Shown here one piece after another: positions 1 to 4,948 of a stretch of 9,073 nucleotides of DNA (positions within the stretch are counted from its first letter, which is position 1; the number at the start of each line of letters is the position of its first letter). The stretch is from Oscillospiraceae bacterium (GTDB lineage Bacteria > Bacillota > Clostridia > Oscillospirales > Oscillospiraceae), in contig JAISTA010000023.1 in the NCBI GenBank assembly GCA_031272845.1, positions 1 to 9,073 of the forward strand, in the 5' to 3' direction. The translations under genes and the position numbers were made by a program. Below the pieces are notes generated by a model. The model worked only from the letters and a program-made list of their open reading frames with translations. It was not told the origin of the DNA and did not search any database.

Positions 1-100
1 AGTTTTGCGTCGCAAAGAACTCAAAACAACGCCGCAAACCCAAAGCTCCCACCCTACGCCAATACCTATCCCGCAGCCCCCCCACCAGGCAGTCAAAACC

Positions 101-134
101 AAAAACCCGGAGGAACCCAATTCCTCCGGGTTTT
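101..134. terminator. Bidirectional intrinsic terminator downstream of the symporter
   Basis: A perfect 14-bp inverted repeat (AAAACCCGGAGGAA at 102-115, TTCCTCCGGGTTTT at 121-134) surrounds a 5-base loop. Read leftward it ends in a run of T and lies 57 bases past the symporter stop codon. Read rightward it also ends in TTTT, so it may also stop a rightward gene lying left of the window. Bases 1-100 before it carry no gene I recognise; they are C- and A-rich, and all three rightward frames stay open only because of that composition. Confidence 0.9.
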
Positions 135-190
135 CCTTCACCCCAAGCCCCGTCTAAAAAACGGCAAACCCCGGCGCAAAAACAAAAAAC

Positions 191-1543
191 TCACTCCCGC
201 CGCCGCCGCATAAGCCCTGACAGCAGCAGCAGCGAGGCGATATTCGGCACGGCCATTGCACCGTTCAGGCAGTCCGCAAGTCCCCAGACCGCCGAAACGG
301 GCAGGATTCCGCCGAAAAACACCGCCGCGACGTATATGAGCCGGTATACGGGCGCGCTTTTTCTGTGCAGATATTCGCTTGCGCGTTCGCCGTTGATGTA
401 CCAGCCGATAACCGTTGAAAACGCAAAGGCCGCGAGCGCTGTCGTGAGTATTTTCGGCCCGAACGCGCCGAGACGCGAGAATGCGGCGAAGGTAAGGCGC
501 GCGCCGTCGGAATAGTCCGCCGCGCCGGGATTTCGCGCGGTTTCCGATACCAGGCAAAGCCCTGTGAGCGCGCAGACGACGACCGTGTCCCAAAAGGTGG
601 CGGTCATTGTGATGAGCGCCTGGCGGTCCGGACTGTCGGTTTTTGCCGAAGCGGCGGTTATTGCGGCGGAGCCCAGCCCGGATTCGTTGGAGAACAGCCC
701 GCGCGAAACGCCGTAACGCATTGACGCGATAAACGCGCCTCCGGCAAAGCCTCCGCCGACGGCGCGCGGGTTCAGCGCGGAAAGGACAATCTGGCGCAGG
801 GCGGCGACTAAAAAAGCGCGGTTCAAAACCAGCACGGCAAGGCACCCTCCGGCGTAAAACACCGCCATAAGCGGGACTAAAAGCGTGCAGACCGCTCCGA
901 TCTTTTTCAGTCCTCCGATTACGATAAGCCCCGCAACGGCCGCTGTTACGGCAGCCGTTACATACAGAGCAAGGCGCGGCGCACCCGAAAAAGCCGCTTC
1001 GTTTGCGGAAAAAAACTCCTCCGCGATTGCCGTTACCATAGAGTTTGATTGTGTCGCCGCACCGACGGCGAGCGCCGCGAGAGCGCAGAACAGGGCGTAA
1101 GCCTTTGCAAGGCGCGGCGCGCCGAGACCGCGCTCGATCGTGTACATCGGCCCGCCGACCCAGCCTGCGGGCGTCTTGACGCGGAAGACGATTGCGAGAA
1201 ACGTCTCGCCGTACTTTGTCGCCATGGCAAAAATTCCGGTGAGCCAGCACCAGAACACCGCGCCCGGCCCGCCGAGACTGACGCTTGCCGCAACGCCGAT
1301 AATGTTGCCTGTTCCGACCGTTGCGGCAAGGCTCGTCGCGAGCGCCGAAAAAGGCGAAATCTCGCCGATGCCGCCGCTTTTCTTAAAGGACAGGCGGATT
1401 GCGTGAAAAACCCGCCGCTGAACAAAGCCTGTGCGCACGGTCAAAAAAATGTGTGTTGCTACAAGCAGAAGCAGCAGGGGCGGACCCCAGACAAAGGCGG
1501 CGGCGCGGTCAATCGCAGGCGTAATTTTTTCGAGGATGGACAT
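191..1543 (-). CDS. Sodium:alanine/glycine symporter, AGCS family
   Basis: This 450-residue polytopic inner-membrane protein is a cation-coupled amino-acid transporter that imports small neutral amino acids such as alanine or glycine with Na+ or H+. The family signatures are clear: ATVGTGNIIGVA near residues 74-85, GGPGAVFWCWL shortly after, the GGPMYTIERGLG segment, RGLFSNESGLGSA in the middle, and a late GWYINGERASEYL motif. Multiple hydrophobic segments run along the whole length, and the size is normal for the family. I chose the ATG at 1543 (protein begins MSILEKITPAID) because AGCS proteins start close to such a helix. The frame stays open to an ATG at 1612, but that extension is charged, unlike the family, and lies upstream of a TATAAT box. 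No Shine-Dalgarno site precedes 1543. The gene stands alone and ends before the terminator at 101-134. The exact substrate cannot be read from sequence. Confidence 0.93.
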   Translation of the reverse strand: MSILEKITPAIDRAAAFVWGPPLLLLLVATHIFLTVRTGFVQRRVFHAIRLSFKKSGGIGEISPFSALATSLAATVGTGNIIGVAASVSLGGPGAVFWCWLTGIFAMATKYGETFLAIVFRVKTPAGWVGGPMYTIERGLGAPRLAKAYALFCALAALAVGAATQSNSMVTAIAEEFFSANEAAFSGAPRLALYVTAAVTAAVAGLIVIGGLKKIGAVCTLLVPLMAVFYAGGCLAVLVLNRAFLVAALRQIVLSALNPRAVGGGFAGGAFIASMRYGVSRGLFSNESGLGSAAITAASAKTDSPDRQALITMTATFWDTVVVCALTGLCLVSETARNPGAADYSDGARLTFAAFSRLGAFGPKILTTALAAFAFSTVIGWYINGERASEYLHRKSAPVYRLIYVAAVFFGGILPVSAVWGLADCLNGAMAVPNIASLLLLSGLMRRRRE

Positions 1544-1549
1544 GCTTTT

Positions 1550-1555
1550 ATTATA
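1550..1555 (-). promoter_or_regulatory. Possible -10 box placing the symporter start at the 5' end of its mRNA
   Basis: On the minus strand a perfect TATAAT lies only 6 bases before the symporter ATG at 1543, in an otherwise very GC-rich stretch, and no ribosome-binding sequence precedes the ATG. If the box is used, the transcript would begin at or next to the start codon and be leaderless. No good -35 hexamer is seen 16-18 bases upstream, so this is tentative. A second AT-rich patch at 1630-1640 is an alternative promoter position. Confidence 0.3.
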
Positions 1556-1644
1556 TGAGCGCGGGCCGGGTGATACGACTGCGCCGCGCCGCCGGCTGCC
1601 CGATTCAAACAAAAAAACGGCCGTCCGACATATAATATAGAGTA

Positions 1645-1665
1645 GCCGCTTCGCAAAAAAGCGGC
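1645..1665. repeat. Inverted repeat in the symporter leader side
   Basis: GCCGCTT (1645-1651) and AAGCGGC (1659-1665) form a perfect 7-bp stem with a 7-base loop. On the minus strand a second short stem (CGGC-GTT-GCCG) overlaps it, and a T6 run follows that stem, so the two structures exclude each other. It could be an attenuator for the symporter if transcription starts upstream of it. It could also be a chance fold of GC-rich sequence. Confidence 0.35.
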
Positions 1666-1762
1666 AACGCCGTCATAGCAGGGCTGCCTCCGGCGAAAAA
1701 AACACGGCGCGGCGGCGCAGCGGGCGTTTTTCAGCATATTTATTTTAAGAAAAAGTATAACA

Positions 1763-1777
1763 TCCTTGCGGCAAGGA
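1763..1777. repeat. Perfect 15-base palindrome upstream of mazF
   Basis: TCCTTGC and GCAAGGA form perfect 7-bp arms around a single central G. The one-base centre cannot be an RNA hairpin loop without opening the stem, so a DNA operator bound by a dimeric regulator is more natural. It lies directly after a TATAAC sequence (1756-1761) that may be a -10 box. It is about 100 bases before the mazF start. Confidence 0.45.
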
Positions 1778-1810
1778 GATAATATTCTTCGGAATACAAA
1801 TAACCGAGGC

Positions 1811-1842
1811 GCAATTTAACAGCGGTACGCCGCACAAATTGC
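1811..1842. repeat. Nested inverted repeat in the mazF leader
   Basis: Outer arms GCAATTT (1811-1817) and AAATTGC (1836-1842) are perfect. Inside them GCGG (1822-1825) and CCGC (1830-1833) pair around a TACG loop. Short unpaired bases (4 on one side, 2 on the other) separate the two stems. It lies 37 bases before the mazF ATG and could be an mRNA hairpin or an operator controlling toxin synthesis. Confidence 0.4.
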
Positions 1843-1879
1843 CGCGCGGAGTCAGCATAACACGGGGAAAACTGTATCT

Positions 1880-2230
1880 ATGGAAACCAAAGTAAAGCGC
1901 GGGGAGGTTTACTATGCCGATCTCTCCCCGGTCGTCGGCTCGGAACAGGGCGGTATGCGTCCGGTGCTGATCGTCCAAAACGACGTCGGCAACAAGCATA
2001 GCCCGACCGTAATCGCCGCCGCCATTACATCCCAGCTCGGCAAAGCAAAGCTCCCGACGCACATACCGCTAGGCGCGAACTGCCCGGCGCTGCCCAAAGA
2101 CAGCATTGTTTTGCTTGAGCAGATACGCACGATTGACAAGACGCGCCTTAAGGAGAAAATGGGCAACCTGCCGAGCCAGACAATGAACAGGGTGGATAAC
2201 GCGATAGCGGTGTCCTTTGGGCTGTCGTAG
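1880..2230 (+). CDS. ndoA: MazF/NdoA (PemK-like) endoribonuclease toxin, no antitoxin adjacent
   Basis: The 116-residue product is a sequence-specific mRNA endoribonuclease of the MazF/PemK family, closest in pattern to Bacillus subtilis NdoA (EndoA). Family hallmarks are KRGEVYYADLSPVVGSEQGG at residues 6-25, the RPVLIVQND strand with the catalytic-type Arg27, and TVIAAAIT with Thr50 matching the second active-site residue. A C-terminal helix follows (LLEQIRTIDKTRL onward). Length and motifs are complete, so it should be active. A weak GGGGA ribosome site lies 11 bases before the ATG. NdoA-type toxins are normally encoded right after their antitoxin, but the upstream region has no reading frame for one, so the antitoxin is elsewhere or absent. 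Two palindromes in the leader may regulate it. Codon use resembles the neighbouring host genes. The target site is not deducible; NdoA itself cuts UACAU. Confidence 0.93.
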   Translation: METKVKRGEVYYADLSPVVGSEQGGMRPVLIVQNDVGNKHSPTVIAAAITSQLGKAKLPTHIPLGANCPALPKDSIVLLEQIRTIDKTRLKEKMGNLPSQTMNRVDNAIAVSFGLS

Positions 2231-2244
2231 GACTATAGCACAGA

Positions 2245-2283
2245 GAAAAACCGGGGGAATGGAATGCATTCCCCCGGTTTTTT
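2245..2283. terminator. Bidirectional terminator between mazF and the convergent TIR-like/receiver gene
   Basis: AAAAACCGGGGGAAT (2246-2260) pairs with ATTCCCCCGGTTTTT (2268-2282), and a further G-C pair closes a 5-base loop. Six T residues follow in the rightward direction, and the opposite strand likewise ends in a T run. It starts 14 bases past the mazF stop and can also end the leftward gene that stops at 2412. The 128 bases between the terminator and that gene hold no gene. Confidence 0.92.
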
Positions 2284-2411
2284 GGATTTTGTGGTTGTGA
2301 GGCGGTGGTTGGTGCGCGGGGTGTTATATGGCGTCGCTCGTGTGGACGTGTTCAAGAGATATAAGAGTGATTCAATGCTGTAGGGATCAAGATAGCGTTA
2401 GTTACTTCAAT

Positions 2412-3308
2412 TTAAGTACTTAAAAGCAATTTCAACACTGTATCAGCGACTTCGTTTGCATGATTTGTTGAACATTGTGCGCCTTTGCGCTTTGCTTCTT
2501 CTCTGTTTTCTATTGAACTGCCACCGGCAGAATATATTATATATGGTATGTTATTTCCGCTGCCTCTAAGCCTTTCTAACAGGACATAGCCCTCGCGCGC
2601 GCCCTCTTGTCTCCCCATATCAGAAATTATTAAAGAATACTTGTTGTGTTGTATCATTCGCAAGGCACTGTCAGTCGATAAGGCTAAATCAAATTTAATT
2701 CCATAATTTTCTAACACATTTCTAAGGTATACATTATTCTGTGGGCAATCGTCAGCCCAAAGTATTAGCTTGCTGCCTTTTGCCTGATATTCCTTGCCGT
2801 GAACGATGCTGTCCATGTACAACTCTAGATGCTCGCGAAAAGTGACGGCCAATTCATTTTCATCTCTTACGTTAAAGAAAAGCCCTTTATCTTTGTATTT
2901 ATCTTGGAATGCTTTTATATTCAAATATTGTTGTACGTCAATTTTTGACAGTTGAACATCCTTGTCCAAAAAATATAGGAATACTTGTTTTTTGTCGCTG
3001 ATCATACGTTCTATTTCTTCTTCTGTGCCAGAACCATAATCTTCTGTTGCCGTACCAAACCGCGCCCAAAACACGGCAACGGCGAAATCAGACTTATCTA
3101 CAATTTGCCTGTCAAGAATCTTTTGCGGGTGACTGCCGAATTGAGAGAACGCGTTGTTCTTCCAACTAATAGGCCGAAGTATTACATCGTTTTCTCTGCC
3201 ATAGAAATTATTGAATTTTCCAATTGCTCTTTCCAGCAGATCAACGAATGGGGACACGTCACCTGGACATGAGATTAATACGTCATAAGCTGAAACAATC
3301 TTTGCCAT
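2412..3308 (-). CDS. Two-domain protein: TIR/deoxyribosyltransferase-like domain plus atypical receiver domain
   Basis: The 298-residue product begins MAKIVSAYDVLISCPGDV. Residues 1-165 form an alpha/beta domain with the motifs SCPGDV (13-18), HPQKILDRQIV (60-70), DFAVAVFWARFGTAT (74-88) and SGTEEEIERM (93-102). This pattern is shared by TIR-like and nucleoside-deoxyribosyltransferase-like domains often labelled DUF4062-like; Glu97-99 fall where those folds carry a catalytic glutamate. Residues 178-298 resemble a response-regulator receiver: acidic pair Asp186-Asp187, phospho-acceptor candidate Asp230 in LIISDMGR, and Ser260. The usual final Lys-Pro is replaced by Asn282-His283. No signal peptide or membrane segment is seen, so it is cytoplasmic. 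The ATG at 3308 is chosen because the open frame above it (to 3437) crosses the promoter. The gene is clearly more AT-rich than its neighbours, stands alone between terminators and is probably acquired. A role in stress or defence is inference; domain names are from memory. Confidence 0.75.
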   Translation of the reverse strand: MAKIVSAYDVLISCPGDVSPFVDLLERAIGKFNNFYGRENDVILRPISWKNNAFSQFGSHPQKILDRQIVDKSDFAVAVFWARFGTATEDYGSGTEEEIERMISDKKQVFLYFLDKDVQLSKIDVQQYLNIKAFQDKYKDKGLFFNVRDENELAVTFREHLELYMDSIVHGKEYQAKGSKLILWADDCPQNNVYLRNVLENYGIKFDLALSTDSALRMIQHNKYSLIISDMGRQEGAREGYVLLERLRGSGNNIPYIIYSAGGSSIENREEAKRKGAQCSTNHANEVADTVLKLLLST

Positions 3309-3334
3309 AGTGCAAATTCTCTCTCTTTGAATAA

Positions 3335-3364
3335 TGTTGTATATTATTTTGTATAATACAACAA
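3335..3364 (-). promoter_or_regulatory. Promoter with overlapping dyad for the TIR-like/receiver gene
   Basis: On the minus strand TTGTTG (3359-3364) and TACAAC (3336-3341) are spaced by 17 bases and lie 27 bases before the ATG at 3308. TGTTGTAT (3335-3342) and ATACAACA (3356-3363) form a perfect 8-bp dyad whose arms cover the -10 and -35 hexamers. A dimeric repressor bound here would block the promoter. Other AT-rich hexamers nearby could serve as the -10, so the exact start point is uncertain. A weak GAGAGAG ribosome site follows at 3316-3325. Confidence 0.45.
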
Positions 3365-3419
3365 AGCCGAGCAAAACGCAAGACCCATTTCTACAACTTT
3401 CCATAATTTTCGAGGCGCA

Positions 3420-3464
3420 ACAAAACAAAGCCCCCACCGGACAATGCCATTTGCCCGGCGGGGG
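3420..3464 (-). terminator. Terminator of the surface-protein/aldehyde-dehydrogenase operon
   Basis: CCCCCACCGG (3431-3440) pairs with CCGGCGGGGG (3455-3464) with one mismatch. The stem continues with CAA/TTG after another mismatch, leaving a 6-base loop. On the minus strand the stem is followed by CTTTGTTTTG, a T-rich tail. It lies 20 bases past the aldehyde dehydrogenase stop and upstream of the promoter at 3336-3364, so it insulates the AT-rich gene. Confidence 0.8.
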
Positions 3465-3483
3465 TTCTATTATCGCACCTATT

Positions 3484-4929
3484 CTACTCCCCGTACTTCA
3501 CACACACAAGTTTCTTATCCACAAATTCGCGCATTCCGAAAATCCCGCCCTCTTTGCCTATGCCGGATTCCTTTACTGAGGTGCCCCAGGGCTGCTCGTC
3601 CGTCAGCATTTGGCAGTTGATGAACACCGCGCCGACGTGCAGCGTGCTGATAAGCTTCATTCCCTTTGAAATGTCGCGCGTCCAGATGTGCGCGCACAGG
3701 CCGAAGCGCGAGTCGTTTGCCATTGTGACAAGGTCATCGCTGTCCGTGTACCTGATCAGCACCGCGACGGGTCCGAAAATCTCCTCGCGCGCGCAGGTCA
3801 TATCGTGCGTGCAGCCGGTCAGCACCGTGGGCTTTACGAAAAAGCCGCTGCCGTACTGAGTGCCCGCGTCGCCGCCTGTTAGAACCGTCGCGCCCTCGGC
3901 GACCGCGCCGCTGATGTACCCAAGCACCTTTGCCTTGTGCTCGGCAGACACAAGCGGGCCCATTTGAATCGACTTGTCGCCGGAGGTTGTGTCGCCGACC
4001 TTCAGGGACTCGGCGTACGCCTTGAATTTTGCCGCGAACTCGTCGTACACGCTCTCGTGCACGTAATAACGCCCCGGGCCTGAGCAGTGCTGCCCGGAAT
4101 TGTTGAACTGCCGCCACGCAAGCACCTTTAATGAAGCGTCTATATCCGCGTCCGGGAAGATGAGCACCGGGTTGTTTCCGCCAAGCTCCATAACGCACTT
4201 TTTGACTGTCGGCGCGGCAAGCGCCAGTATCTCCTTGCCCGTTTCGGAGGAACCCGTAAAGCCGATAAGGTCGACCTCCGGGTGTGAGGCAAGCGCCGCG
4301 CCGGCCTCCGACCCGGAGCCGGTTACGATGTTCACAACGCCCTTTGGCAGGCTCGGCACCTGTGACAGCACGTGCGCAAACTTAAGCCCGATAGCCGAGT
4401 TTATGGACGGCGGCTTCAGCACGCACGTATTGCCGACGGCAAGCGCCGGGGCTAGCTTTACGGCCGTCATAATCGTGGGCAGGTTCCACGGGGTTATAAA
4501 GCCGATAACGCCGACAGGCTCGTTCTTGAGGTACGTCAGCGTGTCTCCCGGAACGGGGATTTCCTCTCCCATAAGGCGGTAAGCGGCGTTTGCGCTCCAC
4601 TCGAATTTTGCCGCCGCGCCCATACAAACGCCGTAAGCGTCGTTGTACGGCGTGCCGTGCTCCGCGCACTCGTCGCGCGCCATTGCGTCCGCCTCCTCGC
4701 GGATTTTTGCCGCAATTTCGTAGAGCACCTTGTTGCGCTCCGCCTGCGTCATCCCAGACCAGACGGGAAACGCCTCGCGCGCGGCGCGGACGGCCGCGTC
4801 AATGTCCGCCGCGGAGGCCTTCGGCACACCCGCGTGATCCTCGCCTGTCGACGGGTTTTTCGTCGTCATCATACGCCCGGATTCTGACGGTACCCATTGC
4901 CCGCCGATCCACATTCTGTGATCCCTCAT
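3484..4929 (-). CDS. NAD(P)-dependent aldehyde dehydrogenase
   Basis: The 481-residue protein belongs to the aldehyde dehydrogenase superfamily and oxidises an aldehyde to the acid with NAD(P)+ in the cytoplasm. All key elements are present: oxyanion-hole Asn149 in TPWNLP, cofactor-binding Lys172 in LKPP, the GFTGSSETG turn (223-231), general base Glu248 in MELGG, catalytic Cys282 in NNSGQHCSGPGR, and Glu383 in EEIFGPV. The length is typical and nothing appears broken. An AAGGAGA ribosome site (4941-4947) lies 11 bases before the ATG. The gene starts 19 bases after the stop of the SLH surface-protein gene with no terminator or clear promoter between, so it is very likely co-transcribed with it from 6680-6708. 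The substrate cannot be inferred; the family includes betaine-, lactaldehyde- and succinate-semialdehyde-type enzymes. The pairing with a surface protein is unusual and gives no clue to the pathway. Confidence 0.95.
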   Translation of the reverse strand: MRDHRMWIGGQWVPSESGRMMTTKNPSTGEDHAGVPKASAADIDAAVRAAREAFPVWSGMTQAERNKVLYEIAAKIREEADAMARDECAEHGTPYNDAYGVCMGAAAKFEWSANAAYRLMGEEIPVPGDTLTYLKNEPVGVIGFITPWNLPTIMTAVKLAPALAVGNTCVLKPPSINSAIGLKFAHVLSQVPSLPKGVVNIVTGSGSEAGAALASHPEVDLIGFTGSSETGKEILALAAPTVKKCVMELGGNNPVLIFPDADIDASLKVLAWRQFNNSGQHCSGPGRYYVHESVYDEFAAKFKAYAESLKVGDTTSGDKSIQMGPLVSAEHKAKVLGYISGAVAEGATVLTGGDAGTQYGSGFFVKPTVLTGCTHDMTCAREEIFGPVAVLIRYTDSDDLVTMANDSRFGLCAHIWTRDISKGMKLISTLHVGAVFINCQMLTDEQPWGTSVKESGIGKEGGIFGMREFVDKKLVCVKYGE

Positions 4930-4940
4930 TATAAATGCTG

Positions 4941-4947
4941 TCTCCTT
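4941..4947 (-). promoter_or_regulatory. Ribosome-binding site of the aldehyde dehydrogenase gene
   Basis: AAGGAGA on the minus strand, 11 bases before the ATG at 4929, begins just past the stop codon of the upstream gene (4949-4951). It is one of the clearest Shine-Dalgarno sequences in the window and supports both the chosen start and translation from a shared transcript. Confidence 0.75.
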
Positions 4948-4948
4948 A

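Larger units (their letters stand above)
1544..1879. other. Divergent intergenic region between the symporter and mazF
   Basis: This 336-base region holds no credible gene. Stop codons interrupt all three rightward frames between 1643 and 1860, so there is no room for a normal MazE- or CopG-type antitoxin. It contains three inverted repeats (1645-1665, 1763-1777, 1811-1842), AT-rich patches at 1630-1640 and 1740-1762 that could hold promoters for either direction, and GC-rich stretches between. I found no glycine- or other riboswitch core, although such elements are known upstream of AGCS genes. Confidence 0.6.

Noticed and set aside
1..190. Rightward coding remnant at the left edge
   Set aside because: All three rightward frames are open only because the strand is rich in C and A; translations are proline-rich, cross the terminator hairpin and resemble nothing.
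138..1250. Long leftward reading frame of 370 codons overlapping the symporter gene
   Set aside because: It is an arginine- and alanine-rich shadow in another frame of a clear AGCS gene, a usual by-product of GC-rich codon bias.
1049..1558. Rightward reading frame of 169 codons antisense to the symporter
   Set aside because: It has no family features and mirrors the symporter codons; no promoter or ribosome site was seen.
1459..1737. Small leftward reading frame that could be a leader protein before the symporter
   Set aside because: It overlaps the start of the symporter in another frame, is Cys/Arg-rich without any pattern, and has no ribosome site.
1544..1745. Glycine riboswitch in front of the symporter
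   Set aside because: A CGCCGGAGGC stretch superficially recalls the core, but the conserved paired elements and a tandem aptamer layout are absent.
2411..2424. Palindrome TTTAAGTACTTAAA at the end of the TIR-like/receiver gene
   Set aside because: It overlaps the last codons and stop codon, is AT-only apart from one G-C step, and has no loop; chance in an AT-rich gene is enough.
3309..3437. N-terminal extension of the TIR-like/receiver protein to an upstream ATG
   Set aside because: It would run through the promoter and dyad and add a Cys-rich segment not expected before the first strand of the domain.
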